From: Providencia stuartii
GTDB taxonomy: Bacteria > Pseudomonadota > Gammaproteobacteria > Enterobacterales > Enterobacteriaceae
Assembly: GCF_029277985.1 (NCBI RefSeq)
Contig: NZ_CP119546.1
Coordinates: 4,278,001 to 4,342,000, forward strand
Direction of reading: 5' to 3'
DNA: 64,000 nucleotides
Shown: positions 18,891 through 26,719 of the stretch, one piece after another
Numbering within the stretch: position 1 is the first letter of the stretch
Layout: each line of letters begins with the position of its first letter
The notes under the pieces: model-generated
Told to the model about the DNA's origin: nothing
What the model saw: the letters and a program-made list of their open reading frames with translations, nothing else
Database searches by the model: none
Position numbers and translations under genes: made by a program

Positions 18891-19315
18891 ATTTTTTCCT
18901 TTGCAATACACATAACCATTCTTTTTAAGGTTTTAAAGACTATAAAGTCTGCAAAAAATAACAATAGGAATATAGTAAGAATCGACTTATAAAGTGAAGT
19001 TCATCTGTTTTTTATCTCAATAGTAGAATTTGCAGCAGAATAAATCACGATAGACTAAATAATATGATTAAAATTAAATAACAGGAAAACTCTATCCCGA
19101 TATTAACCTGTGCGCAATTCAACTGTTCATATTCATTAAATCAGTCTTTTTTGGATTTATAAGGCCTATGATACATAGTAATAGGCAAAAAAATAGCCCC
19201 AAGAAGGGGCTGTAAAAGACAGGGATGGTGTCTATGGCAAGGAAAAACTTCACTTATTGCTACTTCACTACTACGATCAAGAGAATTTCGAATTAAACAA
19301 CTTCAACAAAACTAT
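18891..19315 (-). other. intergenic region loiP / cpxP
   Basis: About 425 bp. The right part is the cpxP 3' untranslated region carrying the CpxQ sRNA and its terminator; the left, AT-rich part must hold the loiP promoter, which I cannot pinpoint. Confidence 0.6.
19187..19246 (-). ncRNA. cpxQ: CpxQ sRNA, released from the cpxP 3' UTR
   Basis: Downstream of cpxP on the same strand the RNA reads TTTTTCCTTGCCATAGACAC, then CATCCCTGTCTTTTAC, then a terminator (AGCCCC-loop-GGGGCT and seven T's at 19187-19193). The first part is nearly identical to E. coli CpxQ, including the seed regions that pair with mRNAs of envelope proteins; the terminator stem differs. In E. coli, RNase E cuts cpxP mRNA just before this sequence and the product acts with Hfq. 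The exact 5' end here is inferred from that cleavage pattern. The RNA would give the Cpx response a non-coding repressor arm. Confidence 0.85.
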
Positions 19316-19855
19316 TTACTGTAAAGCCTGAAATTGAGACATCTTCTGTTGATGGATCTGCTCAAGTTGGGCTTTCTGCTCAGGTGTTAATAGCTGGTAC
19401 AACTCATGGTGAATACGCGCCATTTCAACACGCTGGGCCAATTCTTTTTGCATATGTTTTTCTAACTGGTCACGAACCGCTTTTTCATCAAAATCATCGG
19501 CGATGATTAAATTGTGCAGTGCTTCACGCTCTTGCATGGAAACTGGGTTATCAAATTGATAACGACGCTGTGTTGCCATTAAATCTCGCAATTGCTGACG
19601 CTGTTTTTCATTTAACGTGATACCATTAAACATAAATGTACTTGTGCGTTCTGCATTACCAAACAGCTCATGGTGCTGAAGCTGAGCAACTACTGATGGA
19701 GACTCCGGCTCATTTTGCATTTGTAACATTAGGGGAGTCGATGAATCACCAGTTTGAATAATATTTTCTGGTGTATCCCCAAAAGCCGTCACTGATCCGA
19801 TAATAAATGCAGAGGTTAACGTCAACATAACTGTTGTTTGTGCTGTTCTTTGCAT
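19316..19855 (-). CDS. cpxP: Periplasmic stress adaptor CpxP
   Basis: Small alpha-helical periplasmic protein that damps CpxA signalling and delivers misfolded proteins to DegP. Signal peptide in the first ~26 residues. The Spy/CpxP fold is marked by two LTxxQ-type repeats, here GITLNEKQRQQLRDL (variant, Asn-Glu-Lys-Gln) near residue 77 and LLTPEQKAQLEQIH near residue 156, with charged amphipathic helices between. ATG 19855 has AAGGAG six nt upstream; the TTG two codons earlier is not needed. Divergent from cpxRA over a CpxR box, and its 3' UTR carries CpxQ. Confidence 0.93.
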   Translation of the reverse strand: MQRTAQTTVMLTLTSAFIIGSVTAFGDTPENIIQTGDSSTPLMLQMQNEPESPSVVAQLQHHELFGNAERTSTFMFNGITLNEKQRQQLRDLMATQRRYQFDNPVSMQEREALHNLIIADDFDEKAVRDQLEKHMQKELAQRVEMARIHHELYQLLTPEQKAQLEQIHQQKMSQFQALQ

Positions 19856-19938
19856 TCCCAACTCCTTGTTCTCGGACAGTGCTCGTGATTCAATGTAGAC
19901 AACTATACGCTGGTGGCTGCAAACTAGCGTCAGAGCAT

Positions 19939-19953
19939 GTAAAAGAACGTAAA
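19939..19953 (+). promoter_or_regulatory. CpxR box in the cpxP / cpxR divergent promoter
   Basis: GTAAAAGAACGTAAA is a perfect match to the CpxR consensus GTAAA-N5-GTAAA. It sits between divergent cpxP and cpxRA, about 85 bp from the cpxP start and 55 bp from the cpxR start, the same arrangement as in E. coli. Confidence 0.9.
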
Positions 19954-20008
19954 GTCATGGAATCGTGAAGATTGTTATCGTATTTTGGCAGCTGGAGGAC
20001 TTAAACAC

Positions 20009-20707
20009 ATGCATAAAATCCTATTAGTTGATGACGACCGTGAACTCACGTCGCTCTTAAAAGAACTGCTCGAAATGGAAGGTTTCAACGTTGTCATCGC
20101 CTATGATGGTGAACAGGCTTTGCAACAACTTGATTCGTCCATTGACCTGTTATTACTCGATGTCATGATGCCAAAGAAAAATGGTATTGAGACATTAAAA
20201 GAGCTACGTCAAATCCACCAAACCCCCGTTATTATGTTGACTGCCCGCGGAAGCGAACTCGACAAAGTATTAGGGTTAGAATTAGGTGCTGACGACTATT
20301 TGCCTAAGCCTTTTAATGACCGTGAATTAGTCGCGCGTATCCGTGCATTATTGCGCCGCTCTAATTGGAGTGAACAAAACCAAGGAGATAACAGCAATAC
20401 ACCAGTATTACAGGTGGATAAACTACAATTGAATCCAGGCCGCCAAGAAGCTAGCTTTGACAATGAAATTCTTGACCTAACAGGTACCGAATTCACGTTA
20501 CTGTATTTATTAGCACAGCACCTTGGTCAAGTTGTTTCAAGAGAACATTTAAGTCAAGAAGTGCTCGGTAAGCGGTTAACACCGTTTGACCGTGCAATTG
20601 ATATGCACATATCTAACTTACGCCGTAAACTCCCAGAACGTACAGATGGTCAACCTTGGTTTAAAACCTTGCGTGGCCGTGGATACTTGATGGTTTCAGC
20701 AACATGA
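20009..20707 (+). CDS. cpxR: Response regulator CpxR
   Basis: OmpR-type regulator of the envelope-stress response. Receiver domain residues 1-115 with acidic pocket DDD near residue 9, the phospho-acceptor Asp in LLLLDVMMP (near 51), the Thr of MLTARG and the Lys of LPKPFN. A winged-helix DNA-binding domain follows (about 135-230), ending in LRGRGYLM. With ATG 20009 and a TGGAGG site the product is 232 residues, the exact E. coli length; the longer frame from 19985 would include the ribosome-binding site. Overlaps cpxA by 4 nt. Confidence 0.97.
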   Translation: MHKILLVDDDRELTSLLKELLEMEGFNVVIAYDGEQALQQLDSSIDLLLLDVMMPKKNGIETLKELRQIHQTPVIMLTARGSELDKVLGLELGADDYLPKPFNDRELVARIRALLRRSNWSEQNQGDNSNTPVLQVDKLQLNPGRQEASFDNEILDLTGTEFTLLYLLAQHLGQVVSREHLSQEVLGKRLTPFDRAIDMHISNLRRKLPERTDGQPWFKTLRGRGYLMVSAT

Positions 20708-22074
20708 TAAATAGCTTAACCGCGAGAATATTTGCGATTTTCTGGTTTACCCTCGCACTAGTTTTAATGCTAGTGCTGATGGTACCCAAGCTAGACTCTA
20801 GGCAGCTCACTTCCCTACTGGAAAGTGAGCAACGCCAAGGGGAGATGCTTGAGCAACACATCGAAGCCGAACTTGCACAGGCACCGATGAACGACCTACT
20901 TTGGTGGCGACGTATTTCTAACTCCATCAAAAAATGGGCCCCCCCGGGGCAACGTCTCATCATTGTGACCAGTGAAGGACGTGTTATCGGTGCGATGCCC
21001 AGTGAAATGCAAGTGATCCGTAACTTTATCGGGCAATCCGACAACGCCGATCACCCGAAAAAGAAAAAATACGGACGAGCCGAAATTCTTGGACCGTTTT
21101 CCATTCGCGACGGTGAAGATCACTATCAACTCTATTTAGTACGACCGGCAAATAGCCCGCAATCAGACTTTATTAACTTATTGTTTGATAGACCATTCCT
21201 GCTGTTAATTGCCACCATGTTAATCAGTGCTCCGTTACTACTTTGGCTATCATGGAGTCTGGCTCGCCCTGCTCGTAAATTAAAAATGGCAGCTGACGAT
21301 GTCGCAAAAGGCAATTTACGTCCACACCCTGAACTTGAATCTGGACCTCAAGAATTTCTTTCTACAGGTAATAGTTTTAACCAGATGATCAGTGCGCTTG
21401 ATGGCATGGTCACCGCCCAACAACGTTTAATTTCTGATATCTCACACGAATTACGAACGCCATTAACTCGATTGCAGTTGGCAACGGCACTATTACGTCG
21501 TCGCCACGGTGAAAGTAAAGAGTTAGAACGCATCGAAACCGAAACCCATCGCTTAGATAGCATGATCAACGACTTATTGGTGTTATCACGTAGCCAACAC
21601 AAAAATGAAATCCTCAGGGAGAACATTAAAGCCGATGATTTATGGGGAGATATTTTAGAGGATGCTCGCTTTGAAGCAGAGCAAATGAATAAAACGTTGG
21701 ATGTAACCGCACCGCCCGGCCCATGGCCTATCTACTGCAACCCATCGGCAATTGGCAGTGCATTTGAAAACATTGTTCGTAATGCCCTTCGTTACTCTAA
21801 TACACACATTGCGGTGAATTTTAAAGAGGAAAACAACGGCATATTAATCACTGTTGATGATGATGGCCCTGGGGTTAGCCCAGCAGACCGTGAAAATATT
21901 TTCCGCCCGTTCTATCGCACTGATGAAGCTCGTGATAGAGAGACCGGAGGCACGGGGTTAGGTTTGGCGATTGTTGAAACAGCGATATCACAACATAAAG
22001 GTTGGGTAAAAGCTGACGATAGCCCACTTGGTGGTTTACGTTTACAGATTTGGTTACCCGAACATGGTCGATAA
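20704..22074 (+). CDS. cpxA: Sensor histidine kinase CpxA
   Basis: Inner-membrane sensor that phosphorylates CpxR when envelope proteins misfold. First membrane segment at about residues 8-28, periplasmic sensor domain to about 160, second segment about 162-185, then HAMP. The phosphorylated His is in SDISHELRTPLTRLQ near residue 248; the ATP site shows NIVRNALRYS (N box), DDGPGV (G1) and GGTGLGLAI (G2). Length 456 against 457 in E. coli. ATGA overlap with cpxR gives coupled translation. It marks the left edge of the polysaccharide locus. Confidence 0.97.
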   Translation: MINSLTARIFAIFWFTLALVLMLVLMVPKLDSRQLTSLLESEQRQGEMLEQHIEAELAQAPMNDLLWWRRISNSIKKWAPPGQRLIIVTSEGRVIGAMPSEMQVIRNFIGQSDNADHPKKKKYGRAEILGPFSIRDGEDHYQLYLVRPANSPQSDFINLLFDRPFLLLIATMLISAPLLLWLSWSLARPARKLKMAADDVAKGNLRPHPELESGPQEFLSTGNSFNQMISALDGMVTAQQRLISDISHELRTPLTRLQLATALLRRRHGESKELERIETETHRLDSMINDLLVLSRSQHKNEILRENIKADDLWGDILEDARFEAEQMNKTLDVTAPPGPWPIYCNPSAIGSAFENIVRNALRYSNTHIAVNFKEENNGILITVDDDGPGVSPADRENIFRPFYRTDEARDRETGGTGLGLAIVETAISQHKGWVKADDSPLGGLRLQIWLPEHGR

Positions 22075-22099
22075 TCTTATCCAGCCATAAGCTTTATTT

Positions 22100-22138
22100 T
22101 AAGCCCTTTAAATAAGATTATTTAAAGGGCTTACTTTT
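22100..22138 (+). terminator. cpxRA terminator
   Basis: Thirteen to fourteen-bp perfect stem TAAGCCCTTTAAA / TTTAAAGGGCTTA, followed by CTTTTTA, 26 nt after the cpxA stop. Confidence 0.85.
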
Positions 22139-22572
22139 TATTTCGCAATATTGATATCTCACTCACGCCCACCTATTTACTTAAGCATTCTTGCTTATTT
22201 CAATATCAACACGTTTTATCATCATTTTTTGATAGGAATTAAAAGCCATTTAAAAACAATAAATAGGAAGTTCTCATATTAATAAAAATGAATACTCGAT
22301 ATTAATCCCTCAATTTCTATTTATTTCGTGATCTATAATCATAAACAGACAAAATACCGGATATATTGATAATCTGCTTTTTATTTACTCAAAGATTACC
22401 TATTATATTGATATAGAACGCAGCACGCATGTCTAATCAATACGACAAATATCCCTGTAATCTCAGCGTGGCAATTATCACTCTTAATTTGCGTTCAATT
22501 TGAATTATTTTATAGGCAATTGTTTGCATCAAGACACAAAAAATTAGACGACTCAACTCAACGGATTCATCA
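22139..22572 (+). promoter_or_regulatory. wzi upstream region
   Basis: About 430 bp of AT-rich sequence that must hold the wzi promoter. The only structured element I see is a short palindrome TAAGCA-ttct-TGCTTA (22182-22197), loosely like an RcsAB box but not matching its consensus. No ORF is supported. Confidence 0.35.
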
Positions 22573-24012
22573 ATGAAAAAAATTAAGCTTACCAAGTTGG
22601 CCATCCTAACGTTATTGAGTGCAATGAGTGGTAACGCTCTTGCTGGAGGACTCGTATTACCCGATAACAATCTACGTAACGACCTCGCCTGGTTATCAGA
22701 GCGTAATGTTATCCAAATTAGTCTTTCAACATGGCCTTTATCGGCAGAAGAAATAACCCGCTCACTAAATAATGCCAATATCACCAATAGTGAACAAGAA
22801 GCGATAGTACAACGTATTAAGCAGCAACTAAACCGCACGAAAAATAGTGTTCAATTACAAACCTATTTATCCACTGGTAAGCCTTCCATGCCACAAGGAT
22901 TCGCCCAAAGCGAATACAGTGATTTCCGTTACACCGTTGAAGGCAACTATAGTACCGACGATGTTGACTTAAATCTAAAAGCCAACGCTGAACGAGCGCT
23001 ACGTGTTGAAAATGGCTCTGATTACAACCTTAATGGTTCTTATGGTGGCGTAAAAATTTGGAACCAATGGGTAAGTTTCGGTGAAATCCCTCAATGGTGG
23101 GGACCTGGTCATGATGGTAGTTTGATTCGTACTGATGCAGCACGTCCAGTTACTGGTTTCCTTATGCAGCGTGCAGACCAAAGTCCATTTGAGACCCCTT
23201 GGCTGTCATGGATTGGTTCATGGCAATATCAGCTGACTGCTGGGCAAATTAAGCAATACTCGTCACAGCCACACACAAAATTAATTGGTTTACGTATGAC
23301 CATGAACCCAACTGATTTCTTTGAATTAGGTGGTTCGCGCGTAGTGATGTGGGGTGGTGAAGGGCGTCCAAACAACTGGAATTCTTTCTGGAATGCGATG
23401 GCAGGTAAAGATAACACCGGTGATCAAAATGATGATCCAGGTAACCAACTCGCAGGACTTGATGCCAAAATTAAACTTTATCCGCTAATTGGCCTACCTG
23501 TCAGTGTTTATGGGCAGATGATCGGTGAAGATGAAGCGGGTATGTTTCCATCGAAAAATGCCTTTATGGGGGGCATAGAAGGCTACCACACTGCTTGGGG
23601 CCAGCCTTTAAGTTGGTATATTGAAGGTGCCAATACCCACACCGAGTGGAATAAAAACGGGGTGATGTATCGTCACTTTATCTATAAAGACGGCTATTAC
23701 CAACAAGGTGCTCCATTAGGCCATGCCATGGGCGGTGATGGGCGTATGCTATCAGCCAAAGTGGAATACACCCTTGACGATGATAACCGTGTTAGTACAC
23801 GTTTAGTCTATGCCAAGGTCAATAAAGAAAGTTATCCACAAAACAAAATCTACCCTAAATCAGAAACAATTAAAGGTCTTGATTTAGGCTGGTGGCATAA
23901 TTTTGACGACCGAGTTAGTACAGACGCTAAAGTCTGGGTTTCGAAAACCGATTACGATACCCGTGATGATATCGGTGCTTCCGTGATGGTGACACTGCCA
24001 TTCAAGTGGTAA
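22573..24012 (+). CDS. wzi: Outer-membrane polysaccharide lectin / assembly protein Wzi
   Basis: Beta-barrel protein that binds exported capsular polysaccharide and anchors it to the outer membrane. Signal peptide to residue 24 (GNALA-G). The mature protein begins with the helical, charged region LRNDLAWLSERNVIQISLSTWPLS typical of Wzi, and the rest is barrel, with signature pieces GEIPQWWGPGHDGSLIRTDAARPV and a closing VTLPFKW strand. The 479 residues equal the length of E. coli Wzi. It is separated from the O-unit genes by its own terminator and an independent promoter/leader. Its presence beside wza-wzb-wzc argues for a capsule-like export route. Confidence 0.93.
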   Translation: MKKIKLTKLAILTLLSAMSGNALAGGLVLPDNNLRNDLAWLSERNVIQISLSTWPLSAEEITRSLNNANITNSEQEAIVQRIKQQLNRTKNSVQLQTYLSTGKPSMPQGFAQSEYSDFRYTVEGNYSTDDVDLNLKANAERALRVENGSDYNLNGSYGGVKIWNQWVSFGEIPQWWGPGHDGSLIRTDAARPVTGFLMQRADQSPFETPWLSWIGSWQYQLTAGQIKQYSSQPHTKLIGLRMTMNPTDFFELGGSRVVMWGGEGRPNNWNSFWNAMAGKDNTGDQNDDPGNQLAGLDAKIKLYPLIGLPVSVYGQMIGEDEAGMFPSKNAFMGGIEGYHTAWGQPLSWYIEGANTHTEWNKNGVMYRHFIYKDGYYQQGAPLGHAMGGDGRMLSAKVEYTLDDDNRVSTRLVYAKVNKESYPQNKIYPKSETIKGLDLGWWHNFDDRVSTDAKVWVSKTDYDTRDDIGASVMVTLPFKW

Positions 24013-24034
24013 TACTCCCCCTGATCTAAAAGAC

Positions 24035-24080
24035 ATACCCTAGCAGCCTTTCCATGCAGCTAGGGTATTATTCATTTTTT
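24035..24080 (+). terminator. wzi terminator
   Basis: ATACCCTAGC / GCTAGGGTAT, a perfect 10-bp stem with a 14-nt loop, then TATTCATTTTTT. Confidence 0.8.
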
Positions 24081-24092
24081 GACACCTTCTCA

Positions 24093-24121
24093 TTCGCAAT
24101 TAGTTAAGGCCACACTATAAT
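24093..24121 (+). promoter_or_regulatory. candidate promoter of the O-unit operon
   Basis: TTCGCA, 17 nt, TATAAT: a perfect -10 box with a 4/6 -35 box. Transcription would begin near 24128, giving a leader of roughly 600 nt that contains the hairpins and the JUMPStart element before the first gene at 24734. Confidence 0.4.
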
Positions 24122-24453
24122 TAACACGAGAAATCGCTTATTGAGTGTTCTTGAGTTATTACATCAAAAATTAATTATCTTAATTTATCAATTAAACGCC
24201 TTTTACGAATATTCATTGGCAACCAAAAAATAAAAATGATGTATATCTCAATTATTCAAGTTATCTTAACGCGATACTCTTGTAACGAGAGAGTTATTAG
24301 TTTAATTAAGATAATACCTCGGCAAAAAATAGGGTTATTTTATCTCTCTTAAAATAAAATGTTGCCAATTATCAAACGTTATTTAGGAAAAATATAACCT
24401 TATAATTTAAAAGAATTTATATGATTTACAAAACCAATAAGACTATTCTTTAA

Positions 24454-24616
24454 GACTATCACATTAATAGTCATAACCTATATTTAGTGTTATTATTAGT
24501 GGCTTTCGCTTGACCGAGTCAGCGTAGAGGCATACCCTCTCGGGGGTAAAAACGATAAGAAATGCTTATCAATTGAGCAATTACATAAAAATGTAATGTT
24601 ATCAATTAATAAGCAT
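24454..24616 (+). promoter_or_regulatory. series of nested and overlapping hairpins in the O-unit leader
   Basis: Perfect or near-perfect inverted repeats follow one another: GACTAT/ATAGTC (24454-24472), AGAGG/CCTCT (24526-24540), TACCC/GGGTA (24533-24548), GATAAG/CTTATC (24554-24570) and a long imperfect palindrome (24562-24616) whose outer arms are ATGCTTAT and ATAAGCAT, middle arms AATTG and CAATT, inner arms ATTACAT and ATGTAAT around an AAAA loop. The last two share bases 24562-24570 and cannot form together, as in an attenuator. The RNA role is inferred. Confidence 0.55.
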
Positions 24617-24631
24617 AGATATAGAATTCGA

Positions 24632-24670
24632 TGGTGCTCTGGGACCCGACAACCCAGTGCGGTAGCTATG
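24632..24670 (+). promoter_or_regulatory. JUMPStart sequence with ops-like element
   Basis: GTGCTCTGG followed 14 nt later by CCAGTGCGGTAGC matches the 39-bp JUMPStart consensus found before O-antigen and capsule operons; the GCGGTAGC core (24659-24666) is the ops element that recruits RfaH for long-range antitermination. The last ops positions differ from the classical GCGGTAGCGTG. It lies 64 bp before the first gene of the cluster. Confidence 0.85.
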
Positions 24671-24733
24671 TCAAAGACTTTTCAATCGAACTAAATTCAC
24701 ACTAATTAAAATACAGGTTATATAGGGTAATAG

Positions 24734-25810
24734 ATGAATATTAGCATTCTCGGAGCTGGAAATGCAGGTTGCGCACACGCTGCAATGTTTACCTTGCGTG
24801 GTCACGATGTAACACTAATAAAAACCTCAAACTCTTTACATGATGAAAATTATAATATAATAAAAGAAAATAATGGGATTTTTCTTTCCCATAAAAACAT
24901 AACTAATCAGTTTGTTCCATTGAAAAGTATTACTAGAAATATAAAAAATGGTATACAAGACGCAGACCTAATAATAATTATGACCCAAACATTATATCAC
25001 CATGACGTATCTGAAAAAATAAAAGAACATATTACAGATAGGACAAAATATATAATGTCTATTCCTGGGTATTTAGGTAGCTTACATTACATAAATCTAG
25101 ATAATGTAATATTAATAGAAGGTGAATCAACCCCGTATGACGCAAGAATAACCTCTCCTGGCCATATTCAAATATTATTTGAAAATATAAGAAATGCTAT
25201 TGGTGTATATCCAGGAAGATATAAAGAAGATGCTTTGAAACTATGTCAAGAGTTAACACCTGCATATCATAAAACAAGAAGTAATATTATTGAATCTGCT
25301 CTTCATAATCCCAACCTTGTTGTACATACAATAGGAGCTATTATGTCTGCTTCTAGAATTGAATACAGCAAAGGAGAGTTTTGGATGTATAAGGAAGCTT
25401 TTACTCCAGCGATTTGGAATTTAATTGAGGAATTAGATAACGAGAAAAATAAAGTCATTTCTCATTATCACGGTATACCATCACCATATGTAGAAGAGTG
25501 TAAATATAGAAATGAAATTGATTTAAGTCAAGATGCTAAACAAGTTTTTGAAATGTATGCAGCTACTGGAGGCCCTAAAGGCCCCGAAGATATAAATTCA
25601 AGATACATTTATGAAGATGTTCCAAAAGGTTTGGTTTTGTTAGAAACCTTAGCTAGAATTGCTAATATCCCTACTCCTCTAGCAACATCATTAATAGAAA
25701 TAGCATCATCACTATTATTAATCAATTTCAGAAAAAATAGTGAAATTGAAATAAAAAAAACAATAAAGACAATTTCAGATAAGGCAGTTTTTAATAAAAT
25801 TATCCAATAA
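24734..25810 (+). CDS. NAD(P)-dependent opine/octopine dehydrogenase family enzyme
   Basis: Predicted to join an amino acid and a 2-oxo acid (pyruvate would give an N-(1-carboxyethyl) amino acid) by reductive amination in the cytoplasm. N-terminal Rossmann fold with ILGAGNAGCAHAAMF at residues 5-19; central and C-terminal helical opine-dehydrogenase domain with the conserved LHNPNLVVHT stretch near residue 192, whose His fits the catalytic position. The 358-residue length equals that of characterised opine dehydrogenases. First gene after JUMPStart, followed 18 nt later by an ATP-grasp ligase. Very AT-rich with rare codons, so probably acquired. O-antigens of Providencia and Proteus are known to contain N-epsilon-(1-carboxyethyl)lysine; the link to this gene is inference. 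Confidence 0.8.
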   Translation: MNISILGAGNAGCAHAAMFTLRGHDVTLIKTSNSLHDENYNIIKENNGIFLSHKNITNQFVPLKSITRNIKNGIQDADLIIIMTQTLYHHDVSEKIKEHITDRTKYIMSIPGYLGSLHYINLDNVILIEGESTPYDARITSPGHIQILFENIRNAIGVYPGRYKEDALKLCQELTPAYHKTRSNIIESALHNPNLVVHTIGAIMSASRIEYSKGEFWMYKEAFTPAIWNLIEELDNEKNKVISHYHGIPSPYVEECKYRNEIDLSQDAKQVFEMYAATGGPKGPEDINSRYIYEDVPKGLVLLETLARIANIPTPLATSLIEIASSLLLINFRKNSEIEIKKTIKTISDKAVFNKIIQ

Positions 25811-25828
25811 CTTCATGTAGAAAATAAA

Positions 25829-26719
25829 ATGAAAGATATAGTAATTAAAATCAAAAAAACATTATCCAGAATATCACCATTATTAACAACACACATATTA
25901 TATTTGATTAGGTTTAAAAAAATATTAAATTTAGTTAACCCAAAAACATTCAATGAAAAGATTTTATATCTTAAATTCAATGATTACAAAAACAACACTC
26001 TAGTATCTAAATGTGCAGACAAATATAGAGTTAGAGAATATATAACAGAGAAAGGATGTTCAAACATACTAAATGAGTTAATATTCGCTTGCAATACACC
26101 TGAGGAAATACCAATTGAAAAACTCCCCCAGAATGGTTTTGTAATAAAATGTAACCATGGTGCAGGATATAACCTTATTGTATTAAATAAAAGTGGTTTT
26201 AATATCAGTCAATCTTTGAGAACTATTCAAAATTGGCTCGATGATGAATATTGGCAGTCAATGGCAGAAATTCATTATAGAGGAATAGAAAAGAAAATTA
26301 TTGGTGAAAAGCTTTTAATAAATAAAGATAGAGAGTTGCCTGAAGATTACAAAGTATACTGCTTTAATGGGGAGCCAAAATTTGTAATGATCTGCTCAGA
26401 AAGAGACACAGGTAAACCAAAATATTATTTTGTTGATAAAGAATTTAACATTCTACCTTTTGGATATGCTTACCAATTCAATCCCGAACCTAATATAAAT
26501 AAACCAGATGGATTTGATGACCTATTTTACTACTCTAAAAAATTATGCGGTAGCTTTCCTTTTGTTAGAGTTGATTTTTATCTTGTTGATGGAAAAGTAT
26601 ACTTTGGTGAACTCACATTTACTCCTGCTGCCGGTTTGGATACTAGAATAAGCAATAAATTAAATCCTAATGGAGATTTAATAATGGGAGCATATCTAAA
26701 AATCAAAGATAAAAAATGA
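25829..26719 (+). CDS. TupA-like ATP-grasp ligase
   Basis: Carboxylate-amine ligase family named after TupA of teichuronopeptide synthesis; such proteins are often mislabelled as glycosyltransferases. Visible family blocks: NPKTFNEKI near residue 36, the ATP-binding Gly-rich KCNHGAGYN near residue 113, EDYKVYCFNGEPKFVM near residue 172 and the metal-binding RVDFYLVDGKVYFGELTFTP near residues 247-266. Likely forms an amide between the carboxyl of a uronic acid (UDP-glucuronate from Ugd, or a sugar made from it) and the amino-acid derivative from the gene upstream. Its stop overlaps the wzx start (ATGA). Confidence 0.78.
   Translation: MKDIVIKIKKTLSRISPLLTTHILYLIRFKKILNLVNPKTFNEKILYLKFNDYKNNTLVSKCADKYRVREYITEKGCSNILNELIFACNTPEEIPIEKLPQNGFVIKCNHGAGYNLIVLNKSGFNISQSLRTIQNWLDDEYWQSMAEIHYRGIEKKIIGEKLLINKDRELPEDYKVYCFNGEPKFVMICSERDTGKPKYYFVDKEFNILPFGYAYQFNPEPNINKPDGFDDLFYYSKKLCGSFPFVRVDFYLVDGKVYFGELTFTPAAGLDTRISNKLNPNGDLIMGAYLKIKDKK

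Noticed and set aside
22182..22197. RcsAB box upstream of wzi
   Set aside because: The short palindrome does not fit the consensus TAAGAAT-ATTCTTA closely enough.
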